DNA of 6,617 bases from Gemmatimonadales bacterium UBA7889. Lineage in GTDB: Bacteria; Gemmatimonadota; Gemmatimonadetes; Longimicrobiales; Gaopeijiaceae. Below the pieces are notes generated by a model that worked only from the letters and a program-made list of their open reading frames with translations, searched no databases and had not been told where the DNA came from. The stretch lies in assembly GCA_002501085.1 (NCBI GenBank), contig DLRL01000015.1, positions 18,954 through 25,570 on the forward strand, written 5' to 3'. Shown piece by piece: positions 1 through 6,285 of this stretch. The position numbers were made by a program, and so were the translations under genes. Numbering within the stretch: the first letter of the stretch is position 1; each line of letters begins with the position of its first letter.

Positions 1-19
1 CAAAACTGCTTTGCCCACC

Positions 20-25
20 CGGAGG
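20..25 (+). promoter_or_regulatory. Candidate ribosome binding site of the nucleoside transporter gene
   Basis: CGGAGG lies directly upstream of ATG 29. The match to the anti-Shine-Dalgarno sequence is good, but the gap to the ATG is only 3 bases, shorter than usual, so it supports this start only moderately. Confidence 0.35.
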
Positions 26-28
26 TCG

Positions 29-1381
29 ATGCAACTCTTCTTGGCGTTCCAGGATCCGTCTTTTCTAGCCGCGGGTCCCGCTCGACTCCGTGCCGCAATG
101 GGAGCGGTGCTTATCGTAACGGTTGCGTGGACTCTATCGACGGAGCGGTCGAAGATTTCTTGGCGTCTGGTTGCTTGGGGGCTCGTCCTGCAATTCGCTT
201 TCGCAGGCCTGGTTCTCCAGACCCCTCTCGGTGTGGCATTCTTTGACTGGGTAAATGGCCTCGTAAGTGCGTTGCTAACTTATGCGGAAGAGGGGGGTCG
301 TTTCATTTTTGGCAACCTCGTCTCGAATAATGTTCCTGTTGGGGTTGTCGAGGGAGGTCAGGGATTTACGGAGACACCCGGAGTCGTGGCTCGCACTGGA
401 GCTTTCTTCGCGTTCCGGATTTTTCCGAATATCATTTTCGTGTCATGCCTGATGACGGTCCTCTACCATCTAGGCATCATGCAGAGGGTTGTGCAGTTAC
501 TAGCATGGATCATGCAGCGCACCCTTCGGACTTCAGGTGCAGAGACTCTTTGTGCTGCATCGAATATTTTTGTTGGACTCATGGAGTCACCACTTGCTGT
601 AAAGCCTTTCATCCGTGGCATGACGGAGTCAGAGTTGATGGCGGTCATGACCGTGGGTATGGCAACCATCAGCGGTGGCGTCCTCGCTGCATATGCTGGC
701 ATGATGGCGCCCTTTCATCCTGCTGCTGCCGGTCACCTTATCGCTGCGTCAGTTATGTCAGCTCCAGCAGCTTTCGTGATTGCAAAATTACTTGTACCTG
801 AGACGGGGAAACCCGAGACCCTGGGGGTGCTGGGCGTCGAAGTTCAGGTTGAGAAACCGGATGTTAATGTCATAGATGCTGCTGCCCGTGGTGCAGCCGA
901 AGGGTTGAAACTGGCACTGGTTGTTGGCGCTATGCTGATTGCGTTCATTGCCCTGGTTGCTCTTGCGAACGGTGTGGTGGGTTGGGCTGGTAGCCTTGCA
1001 GGATTCGACGGTCTTTCGATCGAGGGTATGCTAGGATGGGTGCTTGCTCCAGTTGCCTGGCTACTTGGTGTAACCTGGATGGATGCGGGTGTTATAGGAC
1101 AACTGATAGGGGTGGATTTTGTCCTCAACGAGTTCGTGGCGTTCGGACAACTCCAGGGACTGCTCCAGGGAGGTGCTGAGCTGCAAGAGAGATCTGTCGT
1201 GATTGGGATTTATGCGCTAGCGACTTTTGCAAACTTCGGGTCGGTTGCAATGACAATCGCTGGTCTCGGAGAGATTGCTCCTAGCAGACGCCAGGACCTA
1301 GCAAGGTTAGGCATGAAGGCGATGTTAGCAGGACTACTCGCCGCTCTCCTGACGGCGACTTTTGCCGGCATGCTCACTTGA
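29..1381 (+). CDS. nupC: Concentrative nucleoside transporter, CNT/NupC family
   Basis: This is an inner-membrane symporter that brings nucleosides into the cell with Na+ or H+. From ATG 29 it is 450 residues, slightly longer than E. coli NupC (about 400), mostly because of some 23 extra N-terminal residues. The order of family landmarks is intact: an N-terminal hydrophobic helix followed by TERSKISW, then FIFGNLV, then the substrate-site hairpin GLMESPLAVKPFI with E186, then NEFVAFGQL (N367, E368), and FANFGSVAM near the C-terminus (N402, S405). In characterised CNTs the Glu residues and the late Asn/Ser contact the nucleoside. Many hydrophobic helices are visible throughout. Start choice: GGAGG at 21-25 lies only 3 bases before ATG 29. 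The frame is open to the left edge, so TTG 11 or an off-window start is possible, and ATG 98 is closest to the NupC start. The 3' end overlaps the PfkB kinase gene by 4 bases. The exact nucleoside preference cannot be read from the sequence. Confidence 0.93.
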   Translation: MQLFLAFQDPSFLAAGPARLRAAMGAVLIVTVAWTLSTERSKISWRLVAWGLVLQFAFAGLVLQTPLGVAFFDWVNGLVSALLTYAEEGGRFIFGNLVSNNVPVGVVEGGQGFTETPGVVARTGAFFAFRIFPNIIFVSCLMTVLYHLGIMQRVVQLLAWIMQRTLRTSGAETLCAASNIFVGLMESPLAVKPFIRGMTESELMAVMTVGMATISGGVLAAYAGMMAPFHPAAAGHLIAASVMSAPAAFVIAKLLVPETGKPETLGVLGVEVQVEKPDVNVIDAAARGAAEGLKLALVVGAMLIAFIALVALANGVVGWAGSLAGFDGLSIEGMLGWVLAPVAWLLGVTWMDAGVIGQLIGVDFVLNEFVAFGQLQGLLQGGAELQERSVVIGIYALATFANFGSVAMTIAGLGEIAPSRRQDLARLGMKAMLAGLLAALLTATFAGMLT

Positions 1382-2277
1382 TTGGATATCGGCCTAAGGT
1401 TATTGGGCTTGGGACTATATCACTCGACACCATTGAGATTGGCGGCCACGCTGAGAAAGATGTTTTAGGTGGCTCGGCTCTCTATTTTGGAGCTGCTGCC
1501 AGGCTCTTCTCCGATGTCACATTACTAGGGGTCGTAGGAACAGACTTTCCCAACTCAAAGCTTGATCGATTCAATGAAATCAACATCGATACTTCGGGTA
1601 TCTCGACCCAGGATGGAGAGACATTTCGTTGGCATGTTCGGTACGAATCAAACGGGGAAAGGAATACGCTTTCAACCAACAGGCCAAGTGCACTCCGCCA
1701 ACCTTCGATACCTGAGTTGAGGTACAGACCGGACGCACTCTTTCTCGGTAGCACAGATCCATCCATTCAGGCTTCGGTGTTATCTGATTTAGGACAACCG
1801 TCCCTTGTCGTTCTTGATACAATGAGTCACTGGATCAGAGATCGGCGCGAAGACTTAGATATGGTTGCATGCTGTGCGGATGTTGTTCTTCTGAACTCAA
1901 AGGAGGCGGGCCTTTTAGGTGATGGAGACCATCGCTCCGCAGTTGCCCAAATCCTAGAGGGTGGATCCTCTTGGGTGGTCATAAAACAAGGAGGCCAGGG
2001 GGCGGTCGCCTTCAGTCAAGAGAAGTCGGTTAGCGTGTCGAGTGTACTGCCTCGCTACGTGACTGATCCAACCGGAGCAGGAGATGCTTTTGCCGGAGGC
2101 CTCGTATCAGCGCTTGCTGGCGGTAGCACGCGGTTAGTTGATATGCAGATTGCGATGCGTAGAGCTGCGGTGATGGGCTCCCTCGCGGTTGAGTCGTTTT
2201 CGATCAACAGCCTATTGGAAATAACTACCGATGAGGCTGACTCAAGGGCTAACGAAGTTGCAGTGCACGTGGCATGA
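1378..2277 (+). CDS. PfkB-family sugar/nucleoside kinase
   Basis: This is a cytoplasmic ATP-dependent kinase of the ribokinase/PfkB superfamily, 299 residues, a normal length for the family. The C-terminal signature DPTGAGDAFAGG is at residues 230-241, with D236 as the expected catalytic base and GAGD forming the anion hole. The N-terminal substrate-side glycine motif is GGSALYFGAAARL from residue 31, followed by LLGVVGTDFP. A VVIKQGGQGAV strand-turn before the signature fits the usual nucleotide-binding region. The start is TTG 1378, which overlaps the transporter's TGA (TTGA). No ATG or GTG occurs in frame before the conserved N-terminal strand, so the rare start is well supported, although no Shine-Dalgarno sequence is visible. 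Tight coupling to a nucleoside transporter makes a nucleoside (adenosine- or inosine-like) or ribose substrate the best inference. Fructose or another sugar remains possible, since PfkB substrates are not reliably predicted from sequence. Confidence 0.9.
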   Translation: MIGYRPKVIGLGTISLDTIEIGGHAEKDVLGGSALYFGAAARLFSDVTLLGVVGTDFPNSKLDRFNEINIDTSGISTQDGETFRWHVRYESNGERNTLSTNRPSALRQPSIPELRYRPDALFLGSTDPSIQASVLSDLGQPSLVVLDTMSHWIRDRREDLDMVACCADVVLLNSKEAGLLGDGDHRSAVAQILEGGSSWVVIKQGGQGAVAFSQEKSVSVSSVLPRYVTDPTGAGDAFAGGLVSALAGGSTRLVDMQIAMRRAAVMGSLAVESFSINSLLEITTDEADSRANEVAVHVA

Positions 2278-2340
2278 AATCTGTATAGCTCTTGAGTTTT
2301 AGCCCTGTTGGAACCGACTATTCAGTCTGGGTGACACAAA

Positions 2341-2345
2341 GGGAG
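2341..2345 (+). promoter_or_regulatory. Ribosome binding site of the groES-like gene
   Basis: GGGAG, within AAAGGGAGAG, ends 5 bases before ATG 2351. This is a standard Shine-Dalgarno match and spacing, and it fixes the start of the co-chaperonin gene. The 73-base gap upstream (2278-2350) shows no CIRCE-type inverted repeat and no convincing sigma-70 promoter. TTGAGT at 2292 has only poor -10 partners. Confidence 0.6.
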
Positions 2346-2350
2346 AGCGC

Positions 2351-2740
2351 ATGTCGGAGAAAAAGAAGCGATTAATTGTCGTAGGTGACCGTGTCTTGAT
2401 CCAACCCGAGGAAGGCGAGGACCGGACCAAGGTTGGTCTGTATCTTCCGGCAACTGCGATGGATAGTCAGGCTGTACAAGGCGGGACAGTGGTTGCGACA
2501 GGTCCTGGAAACGCGGTTTCTGCACCTACTGAACTGAGTGATGAACCCTGGAAGATAGGGAGCCCTGAGCCTCGTTACGTTCCACTGCAGGCGGAACTTG
2601 GTGATTACGCGGTCTTTTTCCGGAAAGCAGCGGTTGAGATCACTTTTGAGGGAGAACACTACTTAGTGGTTCCGCAGGCTGCGATCCTAACGCTTGTCCG
2701 GGATGAGGATGACGAAGAGATCGACATTCCATCTTTCTAA
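2351..2740 (+). CDS. groES: GroES-type co-chaperonin (Cpn10), atypical long form
   Basis: This is predicted to be the cytoplasmic lid subunit that caps the GroEL folding chamber. At 129 residues it is about 30 longer than E. coli GroES (97). The opening strand LIVVGDRVLIQPE matches the Cpn10 start. The mobile loop spans about residues 20-37, and its GroEL-contacting tripeptide is LYL (30-32) after G29, where E. coli has IVL. GGTVVATGPG (44-53) is the next conserved strand and turn. Residues 54-80 form an enlarged roof-loop region with DEPWKIG and PRYVPLQ. The barrel then resumes with LGDYAVFFRK and ends in YLVVPQAAILTLV. The last dozen residues form an acidic tail, DEDDEEIDIPSF, absent from E. 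coli GroES. No groEL lies in the window. The methyltransferase frame begins inside the 3' end of this gene. The family call is firm. Whether this is the housekeeping GroES or a specialised second copy is unknown. Confidence 0.88.
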   Translation: MSEKKKRLIVVGDRVLIQPEEGEDRTKVGLYLPATAMDSQAVQGGTVVATGPGNAVSAPTELSDEPWKIGSPEPRYVPLQAELGDYAVFFRKAAVEITFEGEHYLVVPQAAILTLVRDEDDEEIDIPSF

Positions 2741-4247
2741 GGGTCACGTTAAGGGTGTAGGCACCTCCCGGTCACCACGCGCAGAGGTGGCTGATCTAGC
2801 TAGGTATCGACATGTCATCTCTGACTGGGACGCATTCAGGAAATCTGCTGCAAACCCTGAGCCTACCGTCTTCAGAGTCTGCAGGCGCCGCATCACTCCA
2901 CAGGAACTCGTCGACCGTTTGACGGAGCAGGGGTTTCGACTGCGCAAGAAAGCTGGACTTCCAGATTTCTATGAGGTGGAGGAGGGTCCGCGTCCCGTGT
3001 CGCTCACAGTAGAACACTGGCTCGGTCTGTTCTATGTACAGCAGGCATCCACGGGGATTGCTGCTCCTGTACTCGACCCTCAACCTGGCGAGCGTGTCCT
3101 AGATTTGTGTGCTGCACCAGGTGGCAAAACGACCCATGCGGCAGAATTGATGAAAAATCGAGGATGCTTGGTTGCAGCTGAGTTGAGTGAGAACCGAATT
3201 CGCGGTCTTCTCGGGAATTTGTATCGGCTTGGGATTTCTAATGTTCTTGTTGCTTCGGGGGATGGGAGGGAGGCGCCAGAAGAAGCTCTGTTCGATCGAG
3301 TGCTGGTCGATGCTCCGTGTTCGGGAGAAGGGACTCTCCGGCGTCGATCCGGTAGAGCTCCACGGCAGTCATCTTCATTCCTTGGATATGTGACGAAGGT
3401 CCAACGCCGGCTTCTGGAGAAGGCAATTCGAGTTACGAAGCCGGGAGGGACAATTCTTTATGTAACGTGCACATTTGCACCTGAGGAGAACGAAGCTGTT
3501 ATCGATGGGATCCTTCGGGATCATCCGGTCGAAATTGACCCAATTAGACTCCAGATACCATGCGCTTCTGGGCTCACTTCGTTTGAGGGTCAGAGATATG
3601 ATCCTGCCCTAGAGGGCTCAGTCAGGATCTATCCACAGCATCTCGATTCAGGTGGACTTTTTATGGCGAGACTGCGTCGTCTCGATCGCAGCGTCGGAGA
3701 GGATAGCTCCGGTGCTGCAGAACAGGGGGCTGAAGGCTGGAAATCTGTGCCACAACTCTTTCCGGGGAATGATCCTTCTGATGTCGCGGAGCTTGTGGAA
3801 CTTGCCACGAATGATCTTAAGGGTCGTTTCGGAGTGAGTCCGGCGCGCCTGGATGAGTGCAAGTGGATTCTTCGGGGTCGTCGCCTATGGTTGCACACCA
3901 TGGACGAATGGCCGGTCGATGCTTGGAAAACAGGTGTATGGCGACCGATCTCGATTGGATTTCGTGCGGTGGAGTTCGACTCCCGAGGCCGTCCGAGGCC
4001 TACCAACGACTTACTGCGTTGGCTTGGCCATGAGGTGCGGTCACGCGTTGTGGATGTGAATGATACCCAACTGCAACAGTTGGTCACACAGAACTCCTTA
4101 TCCATCCCAGGAGATTTCCTGGGCCCTATCGCGCTTCGTCATAGCGAAGACGTAGTAGGCCGTGGAGCGATGACTCAGGATGGCCTGAAGAGTGAGATCC
4201 CACGCGCCCGCGCCACAGATCTCTCTCGGGCGCTGGATATCGATTAG
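2703..4247 (+). CDS. rsmF: 16S rRNA (cytosine-C5)-methyltransferase, RsmB/RsmF (NOL1/NOP2/Sun) family
   Basis: This enzyme transfers a methyl group from S-adenosylmethionine to C5 of cytosine in rRNA, in the cytoplasm. Counting from TTG 2694, the SAM-binding motif I DLCAAPGGKT is at 137-146. Motif IV DAPCSGEG has C209, and motif VI VTCTFAPEENE has C259. These are the two cysteines of the family: C259 is the expected nucleophile and C209 helps release the product. Before the catalytic core is the RYRHVISDWDAF helix region typical of these proteins. After it, the roughly 190-residue C-terminal extension ending RGAMTQDGLKSEIPRARA resembles the PUA-like tail of RsmF (E. coli RsmF is 479 residues) rather than RsmB, so the symbol is tentative. 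The start is uncertain: TTG 2694, ATG 2703 and ATG 2709 all overlap groES. GTG 2787 would avoid overlap and sits just before the conserved region. None has a good ribosome binding site. Confidence 0.9.
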   Translation: MRMTKRSTFHLSKGHVKGVGTSRSPRAEVADLARYRHVISDWDAFRKSAANPEPTVFRVCRRRITPQELVDRLTEQGFRLRKKAGLPDFYEVEEGPRPVSLTVEHWLGLFYVQQASTGIAAPVLDPQPGERVLDLCAAPGGKTTHAAELMKNRGCLVAAELSENRIRGLLGNLYRLGISNVLVASGDGREAPEEALFDRVLVDAPCSGEGTLRRRSGRAPRQSSSFLGYVTKVQRRLLEKAIRVTKPGGTILYVTCTFAPEENEAVIDGILRDHPVEIDPIRLQIPCASGLTSFEGQRYDPALEGSVRIYPQHLDSGGLFMARLRRLDRSVGEDSSGAAEQGAEGWKSVPQLFPGNDPSDVAELVELATNDLKGRFGVSPARLDECKWILRGRRLWLHTMDEWPVDAWKTGVWRPISIGFRAVEFDSRGRPRPTNDLLRWLGHEVRSRVVDVNDTQLQQLVTQNSLSIPGDFLGPIALRHSEDVVGRGAMTQDGLKSEIPRARATDLSRALDID

Positions 4248-4250
4248 CTA
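4245..4250. other. Abutting convergent stop codons (TAGCTA)
   Basis: The TAG of the methyltransferase gene (4245-4247, + strand) is directly followed by CTA, the reverse complement of the Nudix gene's TAG (4248-4250). The two genes converge with zero intergenic bases. No hairpin with a T-run is visible on either side, so transcripts probably read into each other's antisense unless Rho acts. Confidence 0.85.
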
Positions 4251-4670
4251 TGAATTTTGGTCTTTCAGTGAATTTCTCTCATCGCTGACAGAAACAAGGT
4301 GTTCTACGAAGAGAGCATCTGCAGGGGCAAGTGGAAGCAGGACAAGCGTGTCTAGGCCAAACCAGCCCATCTCCGAATGTTCACTCAGTTTTGGAGTGCC
4401 CTGCACAGCAACTTTGACAAACTCGATAATGAACGGAGCCCCTTTGTCATCGGCAGAGAAAAGGGTTTCCCCAACTGAGACCACTTCCAGGCGAAGTTCT
4501 TCTGAGAGTTCCCGGCGGATACCCCCCTCTTTGGATTCATTGGGCTTAAGCTTACCGCCCGGAAACTCCCATCGTCCACCGTGGCGCTTATGATCCGGTC
4601 GGCGGGCGACTAAGTAGCAATCGTCTCTCGAGATTACTGCAGCTACGACGGGTATTTTTTCATCATGCAT
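4248..4670 (-). CDS. MutT-like Nudix hydrolase
   Basis: This is a cytoplasmic Mg2+-dependent diphosphatase of the Nudix superfamily, 140 residues, similar in size to E. coli MutT (129). The Nudix box runs from G39 to L61: G39, E45, R53, E54, E57 and E58 are all present, so the metal-binding glutamates are intact. R60 stands where the signature normally has glycine (EELG). WEFPGGK just before the box is the hallmark of the MutT/NudG branch. Near the C-terminus LAPAD places Asp where MutT has the Asn that reads 8-oxoguanine. A role in cleansing oxidised nucleotides (8-oxo-dGTP) or in CTP-type pyrophosphohydrolysis is likely, but the exact substrate is open. The start ATG 4670 lacks a visible Shine-Dalgarno sequence. 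The gene follows the YfcC-family transporter on the same strand after 170 bases. Confidence 0.88.
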   Translation of the reverse strand: MHDEKIPVVAAVISRDDCYLVARRPDHKRHGGRWEFPGGKLKPNESKEGGIRRELSEELRLEVVSVGETLFSADDKGAPFIIEFVKVAVQGTPKLSEHSEMGWFGLDTLVLLPLAPADALFVEHLVSVSDERNSLKDQNS

Positions 4671-4840
4671 CAGTAATCAGAACTACAGTTGATAGGAGTG
4701 GTGTAGGGTTCAAACTGAAGTCCTATACATGTGCGTTATTAACCGGCTCAGTTGGGGCGGTGAGAAATAGCAGGACTGCTGCTGCCATAGCTATCACGGC
4801 ACATTTCGGTGCAGCTTTCCCTTGGCCTTCAGGGAATGAT
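4671..4840 (-). other. Intergenic stretch between the YfcC and Nudix genes
   Basis: This 170-base stretch has no recognised gene. On the minus strand it holds an ATG (4844-4842) overlapping the YfcC stop as ATGA, which opens a 16-codon frame ending at 4794. It also holds a hydrophobic 24-codon frame from GTG 4797 to TAG 4723. A 6-bp inverted repeat, TTCCCT at 4817-4822 and AGGGAA at 4831-4836, is present but lacks a following T-run, so it is not a clear terminator. A weak TTGAAC hexamer (minus strand, about 4709-4714) could be the -35 of a Nudix promoter, but no good -10 accompanies it. Confidence 0.5.
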
Positions 4841-4844
4841 TCAT
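4723..4844 (-). other. Possible small membrane peptide reading frame needing a -1 shift
   Basis: ATG 4844 overlaps the YfcC TGA (ATGA) and begins MNHSLKAKGK. At codons 9-10 the sequence is G GGA AAG (4821-4815), which fits the X XXY YYZ slippery pattern in the correct frame. A -1 shift there would continue into AAPKCAVIAMAAAVLLFLTA and on to TAG 4725-4723, giving about 40 residues: a lysine-rich start, one hydrophobic segment and a short polar tail. Without a shift the peptide stops after 16 residues. It could equally be a gene broken by one base, a sequencing indel, or chance. No homologue is recognised and only a weak hairpin follows the heptamer. Confidence 0.2.
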
Positions 4845-6190
4845 TGCAGATTGATACTCATCCCGACCGCGATGGAAACGGCTCCCAAGGCTATAAGTCC
4901 CAGATAGAGGGGACCCGTGAACTTGATCCAATCTTCGTAGCGCACACCGCCAGCGGCGAGAATCGCCATGAGCGCGCCGTTGGTAGGCGTAACCAGGTCA
5001 CACAGCCCGGCACCGTACTGATACGCGAGTACAGTGACTTGGCGGGAAATTTCCAAGAGATCGGAAAGAGGCACGAGCACAGGCATCGTTAGCACCGCTT
5101 GTCCGCTCACGCTCGGTATGGGCACATGGATTGCCGCCTGCGCAAAGATCATTCCGATCGCTGATGCGAGGGCCGGAAGACTCTCTAATGGCTGAAACAT
5201 CCCGTACACGATTGTGTCAATGATCCGGCCATCGAGAAGCACGACATAAATCGTTCTAGCAAATCCAATCAGGAGCGCAGCATAGGCCATCTGGCGGAAT
5301 CCATTTACATAGGCCTGGGCGATACGACTTGGTCCCATTCCGGAAACAGCCCCTGCGAGCACACCCATGATGAAGAAAGCACCGGACATGTGATTGAATC
5401 CGATTCTGGCTAAGTATCCCATCAATGCGAATGTGCAAAGCAGCATCAACAGGATGACCCAGTCCCTCCACCCTAACGCATCCTCTGGATCTTCAGTTCT
5501 GCCAATTTCGGGTGCGACACGGGTCCGGATAGCATATCTCATCGTCATCCCAATCCAGAATACCAAAGCTATCAAGAGGAATACGACTCTAAAGGGCCAG
5601 CCTGACACAGCTGTCACACCAGCTGCGTCTTGGGCGATCAAGACTTGGAATGGATTGATCGGACTGAAGGCAGATCCTACAAAGGCCGCGCCGGCACTTA
5701 TCGACATAGCAACCAGGGGGGTAAACCCCAGTCGGGATGTTACGATCAAGACGACAGGGATCAGGGGGATGATTTCCTCCTGCATGTTCTGAACGACTCC
5801 ACCTGTAGCGAAGAAGAGCGAAATGGCGGCAATGATGAGCAGGTCTCTTCCCTTGAGTGCGCGAACAAGAGATGAGATTCCTCGTCTGAGGGCTCCGGTT
5901 TCGTCAACTACCGTTAATGCACCCCCAATCAAGAATACAAGGAAAATCACGCCACCGGCGTCTACCATCCCACGTGGGAGTGCCACCATCGCAAGAAAAA
6001 AGTTGACCGGTGTCTGTTCCACCTGTTCGTACGTTCCAGCGACTACAGCAATTGTTCCGGTTTCTTCATCCATACTTCGCTCATACTCACCTGCCGGTAA
6101 TACATAGCTCGCCATGGAGGCGAGGATGATACATCCGGTCAGCAGGACGAGTGGATGAGGGACACGGAAACGGTGTTGGATATCGGTCAT
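4841..6190 (-). CDS. yfcC: YfcC-family membrane transporter (DcuC/IT superfamily)
   Basis: This is a polytopic inner-membrane transporter related to YfcC and the C4-dicarboxylate/AbgT-like ion transporters. Family members are annotated as putative amino-acid or organic-acid carriers, but the substrate here is unknown. From ATG 6190 it has 449 residues, shorter than E. coli YfcC (about 500) but complete at both ends. Family landmarks are: VPHPLVLL and the first helix followed by PAGEYER (32-38); the paired glutamates of NMQEE (138-139) in a re-entrant-type segment; SPINPFQVLIAQ (176-187), matching the usual NPFTVGIAQ; SGQAVLTMP (from 362); and VTPTNGALMA (from 400), the second half of the pseudo-repeat. 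More than ten hydrophobic segments are visible. GTG 6199 is an alternative start; neither has a Shine-Dalgarno sequence. It lies between the anchored surface-protein gene upstream and the Nudix gene downstream, all on the minus strand. Confidence 0.9.
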   Translation of the reverse strand: MTDIQHRFRVPHPLVLLTGCIILASMASYVLPAGEYERSMDEETGTIAVVAGTYEQVEQTPVNFFLAMVALPRGMVDAGGVIFLVFLIGGALTVVDETGALRRGISSLVRALKGRDLLIIAAISLFFATGGVVQNMQEEIIPLIPVVLIVTSRLGFTPLVAMSISAGAAFVGSAFSPINPFQVLIAQDAAGVTAVSGWPFRVVFLLIALVFWIGMTMRYAIRTRVAPEIGRTEDPEDALGWRDWVILLMLLCTFALMGYLARIGFNHMSGAFFIMGVLAGAVSGMGPSRIAQAYVNGFRQMAYAALLIGFARTIYVVLLDGRIIDTIVYGMFQPLESLPALASAIGMIFAQAAIHVPIPSVSGQAVLTMPVLVPLSDLLEISRQVTVLAYQYGAGLCDLVTPTNGALMAILAAGGVRYEDWIKFTGPLYLGLIALGAVSIAVGMSINLQ

Positions 6191-6202
6191 CGTGCGCACT
6201 GG

Positions 6203-6233
6203 ATTAGAAGTTGAAAAGTGTAGCTTGAATCAA
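6203..6233 (-). promoter_or_regulatory. Candidate sigma-70-like promoter for the YfcC-family gene
   Basis: Read on the minus strand, TTGATT (6233-6228) and TCTAAT (6208-6203) match the -35 and -10 consensus at 4 and 5 of 6 positions, with a longish 19-base spacer. Transcription would begin near 6196-6194, leaving a leader of only a few bases before ATG 6190. That fits the missing Shine-Dalgarno sequence but would exclude GTG 6199 as the start. Confidence 0.25.
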
Positions 6234-6268
6234 CGTGGTGGAAACGATGCTCAGCTTGGGGGTACCGG

Positions 6269-6285
6269 CCGCTATTCGCTAGCGG
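6269..6285 (-). terminator. Possible hairpin terminator after the surface-protein gene
   Basis: A 6-bp stem with a 5-base loop lies about 30 bases past the stop of the surface-protein gene on the minus strand. The position suits a terminator or 3'-end stabiliser. The stem is short and is followed by GCCGGTACCCCC rather than a T-run, so intrinsic termination is doubtful. Confidence 0.2.

Noticed and set aside
2278..2350. CIRCE-type heat-shock operator before the groES-like gene
   Set aside because: TTTTAGCCC superficially recalls the left arm TTAGCACTC, but the matching GAGTGCTAA arm is absent at the required spacing.
3300..3330. Frameshift or lost residue in the methyltransferase catalytic core
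   Set aside because: Motif IV (DAPCSGEG) and motif VI (VTCTF) read through in one frame with both cysteines present; the gene is intact.
3629..4105. Long minus-strand open frame of 158 codons opposite the methyltransferase C-terminal region
   Set aside because: It lies wholly antisense to a well-supported gene, is rich in Ser/Arg/Pro as expected from a shadow frame, and has no recognisable motif.
4192..4593. Plus-strand open frame of 133 codons across the methyltransferase end and the Nudix gene
   Set aside because: The encoded Ser/Arg-rich sequence is the antisense of the Nudix gene, which has an intact catalytic box; no independent support.
4817..4836. Intrinsic terminator after the YfcC-family gene
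   Set aside because: The inverted repeat TTCCCT/AGGGAA has only a 6-bp stem with an 8-base loop and no T-run on the minus strand, so it does not meet terminator criteria.
5394..5792. Plus-strand open frame of 132 codons inside the YfcC-family gene
   Set aside because: It is antisense to a conserved transporter coding sequence with recognisable family motifs on the minus strand.
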